From Ulota crispa (Eukaryota; Streptophyta; Bryopsida; Orthotrichales; Orthotrichaceae): a stretch of 64,000 nucleotides of DNA. The DNA lies in NCBI GenBank assembly GCA_963920765.1, contig OY987248.1, forward strand, positions 13,302,539 through 13,366,538, in the 5' to 3' direction. Each line of letters opens with the position of its first letter. Positions within the stretch are counted from its first letter, which is position 1. Below are positions 13,090-24,432 of this stretch, piece by piece. The notes under the pieces are model-generated. The model was not told the DNA's origin and made no database searches. It saw only the letters and a list, made by a program, of their open reading frames with translations. The position numbers were made by a program, and so were the translations under genes.

Positions 13090-13240
13090 AACATGTTATT
13101 TATTAAATTGAAAAAAAGTGACATTTTAGGACTTTTGGATTTTATTTTTTTCAAAGAGTGTTTATTGAATACTTTTTGAAAAACATAAAATTTCACAGTC
13201 CCAAAATGTCACTTTTTCCTAATTTATCGAATAATGCATT
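13090..13240. mobile_element. short, drifted copy of the AACACCATATT MITE family
   Basis: AACATGTTATTTATTAAATTG at the left and the inverse ending AATAATGCATT at the right. The inner AAAAAGTGACATTTT/AAAATGTCACTTTTT stem matches the design of the 150-280 bp family copies at 18257 and 35573. The presumed 4-bp flanks are TAAA and TCAA, one mismatch. Confidence 0.5.
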
Positions 13241-13504
13241 TCAAGATTTTATATAGGTTTGAATAATGTGAAAGCAATAGAAGATAAATATATTTAGTAA
13301 GATAGTAGGGCTAGGAATATGGGCTAATGTGCTCTACTCTCTTACCTTAGGAAGAAGAAACATAAAGAATGAGGTTTGTTAGTGTATTGTTAGTATTTGT
13401 GTAAGTGAGGGTTTAGAAAAACATGAGAGATCCAAGACTTCTTAGAAATATAATTGTATATAAATTTATTTATAATGAAATTTGGAGAAATTGTTCCTTG
13501 TACA

Positions 13505-13526
13505 TATATATATATATATATATATA
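13505..13526. repeat. (TA)11 microsatellite
   Basis: Uninterrupted TA dinucleotide run. Confidence 0.95.
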
Positions 13527-13714
13527 AAAAGTAAATTTGCAAGTTTAATTTGAAATTATGATGCAAAAGTTATGAATGCTTAACTTTGTAAAGATTCAAA
13601 GTCATTTATGAAAAAAAACAGAGACTTTGACAAGCTATAGTTAACATTCAATTTGTTATTTTGCAACAAAATTTTAAAGATGTGCTTATCTTTTTTTAGC
13701 TTTTTAAATAGTCA

Positions 13715-14635
13715 TTAACCCTTCAAGGACCACCCCATTTTCACAAAATTCAGTGAAAACAGGAGATGTAAGTTTAGATGTGCAATTAACTCAAATGTGG
13801 ATCCATTTTCAATAATTTAACCGTACAAAGGGAAAGTACACCTTGTTCACTTCAAAGCACCAAAATTTTAGCTAGATCTATCGTTGTGCATGAAACATTA
13901 TAATGATTGAGTGAGCCATATGCAGAAAATCTCTTGTGTTTCATGCTTGTGTGGTTTTGAATGTTAATGCTTCATGCATGCTTTGATTGAGAAAAGCCTT
14001 ACATTTCTAGAAAGCAGGATTTCCCACCTTTCCAACAAGACTAGTTTCACACAAAATAGACAAAAATAGCAATCACAACGTGTAGCTAAGTGGACAAAAA
14101 TGGCCAAAAAACCCACTTTTTTTGCTACCCTAAAATAGTTTTACAATAAATTTGATAATTATTCTAGAAAATCCAATTGGTGAAAACAATCAAGAATTGG
14201 CTTTAAATGTTGGATGTCATATTTTAAAGCCAAAATGACAACACCATTTTAGTGGATCTTCAAATACTACAATTATACTACTACCGTATAGGAAAACAAT
14301 ACAAGCATATTTCTTGAGCAATTTGAATTTTTTTAGAATTGTGCAATTGAAATTTGACATTCTTCTTGGATGTTTGATGTATTGTGTTGTTGCTTTGATC
14401 CATCTTTGACAAAAAATGGATACATATTTTGAAGCCATGCCTTATAAACTATAAACATCATTATTTGTCAACTCACATATCCGATTGCATTGTTATTTTT
14501 TTAGATGGATGCAAAATTCTTGTAATCACATGCGGACTTCAAGACCAAATTCCAAATTATTGAGCGATTTCAACCGACAGGCCAAAAGCCACTCCCAATG
14601 ACCAAAATATGGTCGAGTGGTCTTTAAAGGGTTAA
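13715..14635. mobile_element. TTAA-flanked element, 913 bp between targets
   Basis: TTAA at 13715-13718 then CCCTTCAAGGACCACCCC; the inverse GAGTGGTCTTTAAAGGG then TTAA at 14632-14635. Perfect TTAA duplication and CCCTT-starting ends put it with the piggyBac-like MITE group. It is the longest copy in the window, yet holds no transposase; the 73-codon minus frame near 14217 has no family signature. Confidence 0.78.
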
Positions 14636-15225
14636 ACTTGAAATTTGAAGCAAAAAATTATAGAGGTGTGAAGGTTTGGACGTTGATAGCTTCTTTGTTG
14701 GAATACGATCAAAACTTTGAAGAGCCATAATTTTTGGTCTATTTTAAGTTTTTTTTAATGTAAATAGTGATATACTGGTAGTTTAATTCTTCAAATTGCC
14801 ATTACTCAAGTTATTATGAGATTTAATGAAAGAATTATGGTGTGTAGAAGTTAAGAGGTTGATTGCTCTTTTAAAATTGGAGATTTAAACTTTGATTGAT
14901 TATAATTTACAAACGTAGTCCTATTTTGTAATGAAATTTTTGTTTGTTTTATTCAATTTTATTAGCTTTCTAAATTGATATTACATTTATATATGAGAGT
15001 TGTAAAACAAAAGCTAAAGAAAAACAAAGAAGCAACAATTAATTATCAAAGAAAGAGGAAAGCTTCCACTTTAAACCCGCATAACTTTTTGACAAAAGTT
15101 TAAAAGATGTTAAAATTATGATATATATATATTAAATTGTTAGAAAGACTTTCTAAAATGCTATTATACTTAGCATTTGAAGTTATGAGGAACTAATATA
15201 CTGCTCGTCGTATTGACGGGTTTAT
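14636..15225. other. intergenic AT-rich DNA
   Basis: Nothing recognised. Confidence 0.4.
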
Positions 15226-15490
15226 GTCCCCCACCCTCTATCCCCGTGCTCCCCAATCCTTGTGCTCCCATATCCCTATGTCCCTTTATCCCCGTATCTT
15301 CTATCTCCTTATCTCCATATCTTTGTGCCACTTTATCCCTGTGTCCTTCCATCTCCGTGCCCCCTTATCCCCTAGTCCTCTTATCTCCTAATCCTCCCAT
15401 CCCTGTGCCCCCTTATCTGCGTGCCTCCTTATCCGCGTGTCCCCTTATTCCCGTCCCCCTTTATTTCCGTGCTCCTTATTCTTGTGCCCT
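15226..15490. repeat. degenerate pyrimidine-rich minisatellite
   Basis: A run of imperfect units of roughly 12-15 bases built on CCTTATCCCCGTG / CCATATCCCTGTG. The array is strongly pyrimidine-rich on the plus strand against an AT-rich background. It creates long proline-rich open frames (15213-15590) purely from repetition. Confidence 0.85.
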
Positions 15491-17750
15491 CTTTTGGCCG
15501 AGAGAAAGTTGTGGTGCAACTGCCGGTGACGGTGCAATTGCCAGTGACTTGTTGTTCACGTCTAATGAAACAGATGAAAGAGAGTCATAGGCGATTTTAC
15601 TTTATCCATTTATGTCTTTTTGATCCTAGTCATGCCCAAACCTAATTTATGTCCAAACCCAATTTATGTCCAACCCTAATTGATTGAACGTTATTACATG
15701 ATAGGCCATAACTGACTGACAACTATTCTTTTATTAATATAGATTTTGATCACTAGTTAAAAAGTCACACTTTTTGTTGAACTTAATGTTTAGAGTTATC
15801 CATTATTATTTTTTAAACATAAAAACTTGAAGGCGTAAAGATATAAAGATTTGAAGATTTGAAAATGATTGTTTTGAGTTTTTTTTATATGTATGTGTAG
15901 GATGTAACTTTAGTATTTCTGGTTGAATTTGAAGACTTGTTGCCATTTTATTTTATTTTCTGTTTTGTGAACATTGTTACAAGCAATGTGGTTTAAATCA
16001 TTATTCAATTTTATTTATTTTTTTGGTAACAAAATATGATTGATCATTCACACAATTGAGACTTACTCTATTCTTTCAGTCTGGAATTTGGACTAGCACA
16101 CTGTGAATGTGAAGTTTATGGGCTCATAATTTGAATGGCAGCTCATATTTATTGTCCCATTTTACCCATTTCATATTTTATAATTTTTTATTTTTAACAT
16201 GACCCTTGTGTACATTTAAAGTCAGCAATAGAATAGGCCAATAAAAGGTGTTTGAAGACTAAAAAATGAAGACCAAAAACAATAGATAGAAGATAATCTC
16301 ATGTTAACAATGCAAAACCGCAGCCACACACTTGGCATGTTCCATAAGCGCAATCCTCTCTACTTGACACTGTTATCCATTTGGAAAATGAATGGAATTT
16401 TAGGCAGGTACTTACAATCTCAATTTTTGTTTTGATTTTTCAAATTCTTTTTAGAAATAGAAAAATATGTCACCTTTTGTGGAATATAAATTTTATTCCA
16501 ATATACGTTTTGAAGCAAAAGTTATACTCAAATAAGCACAAATTTTGGAAATCTAGACAATAATTTTTTTACAAAAATTTGATTTTTTTTTAAATTTCTA
16601 TCTCATAGGTTGTAATTTTTTTTACATCTAAAGCTTTGATTCATTCTATTTAGACTAGTTATGAGAAAGTTATTGACAATCTTGCTTTTTGAGCAATTTA
16701 TGCATCTTCTTTTTAAAAAAACTTATAATCTTCATTTTTAAATGCAAAATTTAACATTATTTTGAAAACAAATTATTGGAAATGGAGAAGTTTGATTTCT
16801 AGAACAATTTCACTATGAGGATTGTTGTGGTTTAATTCCATTGTATAGTGTGAGTGCTCAAACCTCCCCCTCCAAAGATAAGTGCAAGCACAACCAGGTT
16901 CAAGGATTTTAACTCTGGGGTAGGTTGGAAAATGAACTTCAAACAAGAGAACAAAAATAAAGTGGGCAAGTTTGTAGATTTTCAACTAAAGATGTCTTCC
17001 AAGCAATGGATTTTTTTAATAAGTCTACAAAGTAATGATAAGAGAAGTGAAGTAGTTTTCCTAATGAGTCAAAGGCCAAAATTACATGGATAGGATTAAT
17101 TGGGAAATGGGAGTGATCATACCTCGTCTTGGGACTTTACATACTCCAAAGCTTGATTGTTGATGTCCTCTATTCTTCCTTGGACATGGGAGTAAGTTGC
17201 AACTAACCTACTAGTAGGTGACACTAAACTATTGACAAATAATCACAACATGCTAAAGGGTTTTCCGGTAAAAACTCGCTAGTGGACTGGGTTACACCTT
17301 GTGGTTGTGACAAATAATCATAACATAACACGAATGTTGGAAAGGGGCTAAAGATGACCTCAACTACCTTTAAATGATCATCAAGGTATTAAAGATGATG
17401 CAAAATAACTCCCTGTCCAACCAATAAGCAAAAAATGACGGGTTTGCTATTCCACCACAAAGCTTCGACGTAACCAAAACTCTGGAAAAAATGAAATATT
17501 TTTGTGCTTCGAGGTAATCTAGTCAATGAGGTTCCCTCCTACTCTTTAATTGCATTGCATTTGTTAGATAGTTTAAATTAGGTCAAAGAGCTGGTGGAGC
17601 ATGAAGGCTTTCACCTTCATTCCACTTTTCTTTCTCCTTTTTTGTTCTGGCTTTAATTTGGCCTTTGGGGGCCGGTCTTGGAGGGCTGGCTAGCTCGGAC
17701 TAGGGAAGGACGGCCAAGGGCCCGCCACTTCAGGACCAGAGGCTGGAGAG
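15491..17750. other. intergenic, no gene recognised
   Basis: AT-rich from 15600 to 16800, then more even composition to 17750. A short open frame on each strand near 16773-17093 has no family motif. The stretch 17090-17750 has scattered coding-like texture and may belong to the decayed retroelement further right, but I cannot prove it. Confidence 0.35.
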
Positions 17751-17759
17751 AATTCTAAG

Positions 17760-17960
17760 AGCTTGGTGGTGAGGCCAAAGAGAAAATCAGCTGGATGAGA
17801 GCTTGCGACTGAGAGAAAATTAGCAAGATAAGAGCTTGCGTGAGGCTGAAAGAAAGATCGCGAGATGAGAGCTCTCAGTTGAGCAAGCTAAGAGAAATAT
17901 GTGAGCAAGGGAGTGCCTCAAGCTGAGAGAAATCAATGAGTAAGGCAGATTCTCAAAGAG
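17760..17960. repeat. degenerate purine-rich tandem repeat (GAGAGAAA...GAGAGCTTGCG)
   Basis: Four or five loose units of about 35-40 bases built from GAGAGAAAATCAGC..GATGAGAGCTTGCG. Units differ at many positions and no continuous frame runs through them. Confidence 0.6.
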
Positions 17961-18252
17961 GTCTTAAAGTTATCAAGAGAGCTAGCCAAAGCTAAGCTGA
18001 AAGGATTTTGATAGAGCTATTAGGAGGGCTTGTTTGGGTACTATAATGATGTGTGGTTGGAGTTCTAGTAAGGAGAGTGACAAGCTAAGTCTACAAGGCA
18101 AGGTGCCTATCCTAAACTAATGAAGCTTGGACACACAATAGATACCAAAACTAAGGGAAGAAAAGGAGACACATGATGAAAAGATGGTGAGAGCTTTGTT
18201 AATTGAAGGAGTTTGAAGGACAAGTAAAAATGATGGAAAATGTGATGATGAG

Positions 18253-18514
18253 AATTAACACCATATTATGTAATTTAGGAAAAAGGGAGGTACCATTTTG
18301 TACTCCACCTTAAACCCAAAAGGTTACCTTAAACCAGATTTGAAGGTATCAAATTCAGTCTGAGCCACTAAGATTTTTTCCTCTCAAATTCCTCCTCTTT
18401 GTGAGGGCACATGTACCAAAAAAATGCTAGAGCTTGGTTTTAGGTGATCACCTAGAACCTTCAAAAGTCCCAAAAAGTACCATTTTACCTAGATTACATA
18501 ATATGGTGTTAATT
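18253..18514. mobile_element. AACACCATATT MITE, 254 bp, target AATT
   Basis: Element 18257-18510 with ends AACACCATATTATGTAATTT and inverse ACATAATATGGTGTT, flanked by AATT on both sides. The interior is shared with copies at 35573, 37476, 38965, 46144 and 47156 (landmarks GTACTCCACCTTAAACCCAA and GAAGGTATCAAATTCAGT). No coding content. Confidence 0.85.
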
Positions 18515-19782
18515 GCTTTAAGTGTGAGAATTGTGTTTTGCAAGGAGGTGGGCCTCCCTTTACACATTCCTGAGGGCAGCCTTGACCCTCTATCTAGAAA
18601 ATCCGTGGATCCCCCTAAATTGACCTAAAATCTAAAGGAAAACTCAAAATGGATGAAATTTGGATGAAAACTTGATAACTTTTGGAGCGTAGTTCTAAAT
18701 GGCAAATGAATAGTATCATGAGATTCCTATGGCCCAAAATAGTTGGTTTTAGTATGCCACGCTTCTAGTTCCAATATATAAGTCATTGGTAATTTAAATG
18801 GAAAGGTTATGACAGAATAGATGAAATTTCAATATTGGGACCTCATTCCCTTTCATGGATTTGACTTCTTGAGGTTCTCTGAATTTGATGGGGGAGACGG
18901 AAAGCACTCCTTGCTTTCATCAATCAGACTCCAAATGTGTGATATCTTGCAATTTGCTGTTGCTTGAATTTCTTGATTTGAGTTATCGTTTGTCATTTGA
19001 GGGCCTTGCTGCTATCAAAATAACTTTAGATTTGAGGTAGAGCCTTGGATTCATGAGAAACTCATTCACAAATTTTGGTGGCATTTTACTATCAAATGCC
19101 AAATTCCTTGGTCGGGTTGACCAATGGCTTGACATGGTTGACCGCTTAGATTTGAGCCGTTCTTGAAGCACCAATGATGTGTCTTGGGATGTATGTCAAA
19201 TTGCAATTTTCTTAGTGTGGCCTTTGGCCATTCCGTAACCTAATCTACTCCTAAATCAACCTTTTCTAATTAGGTTAGTGGGGACCTTAGAAGGGATCCC
19301 AAGTCCCAACCCTAAACCAACCTTATCTAATTAGGTCAATGGGGATTTTGGAGGGGATCCCAAGCCCCATTGGTAGGGTTTCACTAGAAAAATCTAAAAG
19401 CTACTAATTCTCACTAAACACTCTAATATTGCATAGAATGGACTAGAGTAAATAGTGTATTGCTAACCATTTGGCTTATCTATACTAATATAACATAAAT
19501 GGCTATTCTATCTATATTAAAATAATTTTTGAACTAAGTTTAGCAAAAAATAAATTTAGAGCTTCTAGTTCTAAATTAAGGACTCACAGTCCTCTACAGA
19601 TCCAATGCCTACACACAAAAACCCTCATTATTGCACAAAGAACAAGACCAACGCCTAAAAAGAAAAACCTAATTGTTGCACACAGTGCACAACTGAGAGA
19701 TTAACACCAAAAGAAGATTGCAGAGCCAAAGCATTCCAAAACTTTGCAAAGCAAATCCTAAGCACAATACATAGCTTCTGCA
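18515..19782. other. intergenic with a 60-bp imperfect tandem duplication
   Basis: A unit of about 60 bp at 19250-19307 (TTCTAATTAGGTTAGTGGGG...GGGATCCCAAG) is repeated with about ten changes at 19310-19369. The rest shows no gene. It may be the non-coding or gag part of the retroelement remnant that follows. Confidence 0.4.
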
Positions 19783-20320
19783 ATGACAATGAAACCTTGC
19801 ACTTGTTGCAAACCTTGTGCAAAAACAACCCAACCTTGCAACCCTAAATTTCCTACTGATATGGCACAACAACAATCCAACCAAATGACCCAAACAAACA
19901 ACCCCACAACTTTGAAAAACAATGCGCGCAAGAAAAATTCCCACGTAAATTTTCAAAACAAATCTGGCGCTAAGGCTAATCCTAACTTACAACTAAAAAA
20001 AGTTGCATTAAGAGTTTGATCCCTCTACAAGAGGATGTTAGGCCATTAAGACTTGCAACGACTATGTCAGGATTGCACATAGATCCTAAAATAGTGTCAA
20101 GGCATGAAAACTCCAACAACAATGTCAGGGTTGCAGACCCTAAGACCATCTAGACCATCAATCCGCAGCCCAATCAATGGTCTGTAAAATCCCGCTATGT
20201 CCTTTGTGAAATTGAACCATAGGAAGTTGTGCTCCCATGCTTAGAGTGAACTAAACTAACTTTATCAAAAGTCTTTATTGATACAGGCGCATGTAGAACT
20301 TAGTAAAACAATTTAGTTGG
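19783..20320 (+). pseudogene. decayed retroelement gag/protease remnant
   Basis: A 78-codon frame (19783-20019) starts with a cysteine-rich knot (CTCCKPCAKTTQPC) and turns basic and Asn/Gln-rich, as in a nucleocapsid-like tail. A frame shift later, 20024-20310 reads on with only a few stops and reaches VFIDTGACRT near 20275-20304. The DTGA is the catalytic loop of retropepsin-type aspartic proteases of LTR retroelements and related reverse-transcribing elements. Stops and at least one frameshift make it dead. No reverse transcriptase, integrase or LTR pair was recognised nearby, so the superfamily is undetermined. The stretch around 20815-20910 has an inverted relative at about 28535-28615. 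Confidence 0.5.
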
Positions 20321-21055
20321 GAAAAAAAATTAAGAAAAAATAAAGGACCAAGGAGAAAATGACCTCATAAGATGCAAGGTAAAAAAAAGTATTCAAAAGT
20401 CCTTTGCAAAAATTCAATACACATCTACAAAACAAGAATACCCACTAGAGTCATAGTCCTTTGAATTCTCTAAGATAACTAAACCATCTTTAAAAAGTCC
20501 TTGAAAAACTTGTGGACAACAGATTTGTCACACCCAAGAATTTTCAAAAGTCCTCTACACTTCCATAAAATGTTTCTAAAAATATTTATCACCATAATTG
20601 TAATTAAAATGAAGTTTCAGTCTTGACATTGGACTTTTTTTCTTTTTTAAATTTTTTTAATATACCTATTAGGCATTGAAAAAGTGGTGGTGTGCAGTTT
20701 TTTAAAGTGTGACAAGATTTTGAGCCACTCAATCGTGCTTTCACCCTACTACAATAAATTTCATTAGTAATTATTGCAATAAGTAATTTTCAACAACAAT
20801 AAGGGCCTTGTAATCCTGATATCTAAAAAGTTGCACGTGCCTCCAAATGGTCAAGCAATGAGTGATGAAGTAATTTTTGAGGGTAAAGCAACCTAGTTGT
20901 TAAGAAAACCTAATTGCACTTTATACTGTAGTTCAAAGGGAACTCCCATGCATTGTTGGAATTGGCACTAGTGATGAGCCATATTGATAGTTGTTCTCTA
21001 ATGTTGGAAAACTCAAATTCTTGAAATTTTCATGCTTCTTACAAGAAAAATGTCA
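20321..21055. other. intergenic, probably retroelement debris
   Basis: No frame or ends recognised. A segment near 20815-20910 recurs in inverse orientation near 28535-28615, which suggests repetitive origin. Confidence 0.35.
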
Positions 21056-21208
21056 TAAGGTAAAACCACCCATTCCCAACTAGTCCCCAATTCCAACCCA
21101 TAATGTACTTGCTATGTACATTTAAATCTTGAAATGTACTCCTTGGATACATAAGGTCGGAATTGGAGACAAATTGTTAAAGAGTCAGGAATGGGTGATT
21201 TTACCTTA
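21056..21208. mobile_element. 153-bp TA-target MITE (AGGTAAAACCACCC ends)
   Basis: TA-AGGTAAAACCACCCATTCC on the left and inverse GGAATGGGTGATTTTACCT-TA on the right, with an inner inverted GTACAT pair. The AGGTA start and TA duplication match the AGGTAGGAGG elements at 23409 and 27706 in type. The right TA overlaps the TTAA used by the next element, which therefore inserted into its border. Confidence 0.75.
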
Positions 21209-21441
21209 ACCCCTGAGCGCCTAGCGCAAGTTTACACAAATCCAAACCCTTTGGTACTCATTCCAATCAAACTATCACTTAAAAGAGATTCACAAAAATT
21301 AATGGTACCAATTAGTAGTGAACATAAGCCTAGAGCTCCAAGGAAAAGGACACGTCCTTTCACTAAACCATAATGATCAAACCTTAAAAATTTTCAAAAC
21401 CGAGAGGCCATATTCTGGCCCCTTGGGCGCTCAGGGGTTAA
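21206..21441. mobile_element. TTAA-flanked MITE, CCCCTGAGCGCC ends
   Basis: TTAA at 21206-21209 then CCCCTGAGCGCCTAGCGC; inverse GGGCGCTCAGGGG then TTAA at 21438-21441. About 228 bp between targets. The GAGCGC variant of the end recurs at 26766 (CCCCTAAGCGTC) and 56321 (CCCTTAAGCGCC). Confidence 0.85.
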
Positions 21442-21609
21442 CATCATTTTTGGTTTGAGATGCTCTCGTTTTATTAGTGTACTTCCATTCATGGCTCGGT
21501 AACTTCCCTGTTGTGAACGTTATAATTCCATTAAAGCTTGAAAATTTTCCCTAACCCTTGTTGACTAGTTGTGGGTCTATAATTTCAAACATGATACCGA
21601 GTTTTCAAA

Positions 21610-21926
21610 GGGAAATTTTTTATGGATATCCCTGAAGTTTGTCATGTAGACTACATAATTATCCCTTGTTTTTCAGAAATTGCATAAATACCCTTGAACC
21701 ATAATTTCCACGAATTTGTTTTCTTGTGCATGTTTCTTCTTTCTCCCTTGTGTGCATATTATTTCTCTTATGTTCTAATGCACTCCTTGCTTTTAACGTT
21801 GGTCATGAACGAAATAGCGCGCATTGCAAAACAAATGCTTGAAAATGATGGTCCAAGGGTATTTGTGCAATTTTTAGAAAATCAAGGGTATCTATATAAA
21901 TATAACAAACTTCAAGGGTATGTATA
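21610..21926. mobile_element. foldback repeat of about 315 bp (GGAAATTT...GGATATCCCTGAAG)
   Basis: The left arm carries TATGGATATCCCTGAAGTTT and AAATACCCTTG. The right arm is the inverse (CAAGGGTATTTGTGCAA, AACTTCAAGGGTAT). The same design is found at 31815 (left half), 45289, 50171 and 58514, so this is a dispersed family. Target duplications are not clear. Confidence 0.65.
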
Positions 21927-21992
21927 AGAGCATCTCTACTTGTCAAGACTCTTTCAAAGTTTTTCATTTGTTTTGGGCGGCCCTCAAGTCCC

Positions 21993-22718
21993 CTAACCCC
22001 TAAAGAACCAACTGCCCCCTCAAGGGACAAATGGGATTTCAGGCATGTACTTACAACTAAACTACTTTGTATGATTTTTTGAAGTTTTTATTGAAGATGG
22101 GGAATTCAAATATCTACTTGGGCACTTAATTTTTTCTTTATTTTGACATTTATTGAAGAAGTTAAAAATGAATTTATGGAAAAAGGTTGAGAGCGGGCAG
22201 CACAAAAAATTCTTTAAAAATTGCATTTAAAAAAATAAAAATATGAAATAGGTTCTTTAGACTTATATACATGTGGGGAGCCTTGAATCATTCAATTTTC
22301 ATTGAGGAGATGAAAGTTATGAGAAGTTTTTGTTTGCAGGTAGGTATGGTTTCTCCCAAAATCACACTTATCTGCAAACAAAAACTTCTCATAACTCTCA
22401 TCTCCTCAATGAAAATTGAATGATTCAAAGCTCCCCACCTATGTATAAGTCTAAAGAACCTATTTTATATATTTATTTTTTTAAATGAAATTTTTAAGAA
22501 TTTTTTGTGCTACCTGATCTCAACCTTTTTCTATAAATTCATTTTTAACTTCTTCAATAAATGTCAAAATGAAGAAAAGATTTAAGTGCCCACGTAGATC
22601 TTTGAATTCTCCATCTTCCATAAAAATTCCAAAAAATCATACAAAGTAGTTTAGTTGTAAGTACATGCCCAAAATCCCATTTGTCCCTCAATGGGACAGT
22701 TGGTCTTTTAGGGGTTAA
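21993..22718. mobile_element. second copy of the palindromic TTAA MITE
   Basis: Same family as 4455-5178: ends CCCCTAAAGAACCAA and inverse GGTCTTTTAGGGG, a central palindrome near 22360, and shared arms (CTTCTCATAACT, CAAAGCTCCCCAC). The right target is TTAA; the left reads CTAA, one change. It differs from the 4455 copy throughout the arms, so the two are old relatives. Confidence 0.8.
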
Positions 22719-23408
22719 TCTCCACCCATACTCTTCAAAAAGGTGGCCTTGCACTCCAACACAATGTCGTGTAGTACCATGGTGCACATATTAAAACTAG
22801 TTAAAATTACTTTAACACAATTAAATAAATAGTTAAGTCTAATTAGAGAAAAATACAATATAAAGTAAAAGATAAAGGTAAAAAGTAAAATTAGGATGTG
22901 ACTGTAAAAGTAGAAATGAAATTGTTCATTTATCATGTATGAGAGATATTATATTATGAAAGATATGTATATACTTCTTTCTTCTTATATATTTTGATTT
23001 TGATATCTTTTTGTAACTTTGTTTAGAGAGCTAAATTAAATTTCATGGTCTCTTTTCATTTACTAATTTGAGATAGGTTGCAACTAGAATTCCAAGAATT
23101 TCCCATGGTAAAACCTTGGGTTTTTACAACAACGTTGGTTACGAAATAAATAGTGTGCATTACAAAACAAATACTTGAAGATTATGGTCCAAGGATATTT
23201 GTGTAATTTCTGGAAAACCAAGGGTATCTATACAAATATAAAATACTTCAGATGTAACCATAAAATTTCTCCTTTTCCAAATTCACCCTACCGGGGTAGA
23301 TTTTTGAATTCCAACGTTGTCGAATGTCCATTAAAGATCCTGCTTGAAGTAAAAGAAAGGCATTGGGAAAGATGGAGGTGGACTCTACGTTTACTTCAAA
23401 AATTCTGT
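22719..23408. other. intergenic with a partial foldback copy
   Basis: About 23135-23255 repeats the right half of the foldback family seen at 21610 (GGTCCAAGGATATTTGTG, CAAGGGTATCTATACAAATAT). No gene recognised in the remainder. Confidence 0.45.
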
Positions 23409-23736
23409 TAAGGTAGGAAGCTCATAAACAGTCTAGGTTCTAAAATGGCCCACCCTCCAAAATGTACTTTGTATGTACATGTTGTTTTTTTGTAGGTTTC
23501 CAAAATGTACACAAAGTGGACATTTGAAGAGAAGGGTGGTTTTAGAGACCTATGACTTTTTCACTTCAAAATTTCATAACTAATTTCACAAAATTTCAAA
23601 AAATATGAAAAAACTTGGGTTAGATGCCAATTCTTTTTGCCTTTCAAGAAAAATTTACTCAAATATATTTTAAGAAGTTCCACCTCCCCAAAATTCAGTT
23701 TCCCTTATATGGTCGGTTTATGAGCCTCCTACCTTA
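23409..23736. mobile_element. AGGTAGGAGGCTC MITE, about 325 bp, TA target
   Basis: TA-AGGTAGGAAGCTC left and inverse GAGCCTCCTACCT-TA right. Internal landmarks GTACATGTTG and CACAAAATTTCAAAAAATATGA are shared with 27706 and, in the other orientation, 55093. It ends just upstream of the GT2 gene's leader. Confidence 0.82.
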
Positions 23737-24432
23737 CCTTCGGATTGAATCGAGTGCGCTACTGCAGTAGCTGTACGGCAATGCGGCAGCAGTAAATGCT
23801 GAGCTGTGTCGTAGCAATCAGTCATCAATAGCTGGATTCTTTTTTATTTTGACTTCTCTTCGCCGCGACACCAGAAGTTGGTCAAGATTGGACACCGCAG
23901 CAGAGAGGCACAAGGACAAAAGTGCTTGGGCTCTGTTGCTGAGGTTCAACACCAATTGTGAGCTTGCGATTTGCTGTGAGAGGTGGTTGAAGTGAGCTAG
24001 AAAAGTAGGCGATTGTGTTGGTCAACTGTGGGAGAGTATCGCCAGTATTTAGAGGAATTGGAGTAGTGACAAAGCAAGTCAGAGACACAGGCACTGGGAT
24101 ACAAAGCTCCAGCCATTACGTCCAAACTGGCCAAGACTGGGACCCTAGCCTGTGATTGCAGTGCGCGCTCCACAAGCTGAACTCGTTTTTGTTTTGTAGG
24201 TCACAGGATCGTCAATTTCGTGATCGATGCCATCCTGTCTGTACTCCTTTCGATCCTAATCGCAGCGGAGAATTGTGATGTGAAGGGAGCTCAAGAGTTT
24301 TGTATTCTTCATGGCCTTTGGGTTTGTCGTGGAATCGATTTGAGGCACTGACAAGCACGCTAGACCTGTAGCCAAGTACGTTGCAGAATTTCGATCCACC
24401 GGTGTGTGTGCAGGGCCAGAATTCCTTCTGCA
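23737..24432 (+). promoter_or_regulatory. promoter and 5' leader region of the GT2 gene
   Basis: GC content rises sharply after the MITE border at 23736 and stays high to the start codon, as expected for a leader and proximal promoter. A tract TTTTTGTTTTGTAG at about 24187-24200 directly before GTCACAGGATC could be the 3' end of an intron in the leader. I cannot place a TATA box or a transcription start with confidence. Confidence 0.4.

Larger units (their letters stand above)
12434..13714. other. intergenic AT-rich DNA
   Basis: Apart from the small element at 13090 and the (TA)n run at 13505, no gene or repeat was recognised here. Confidence 0.4.

Noticed and set aside
15213..15645. Proline-rich proteins over the minisatellite
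   Set aside because: Open frames forced by the pyrimidine repeat; all phases are similarly open.
24406..24432. Upstream start for the GT2 protein adding nine residues
   Set aside because: The codon at 24406 is GTG, not ATG; a nuclear plant gene should start at the ATG at 24433.
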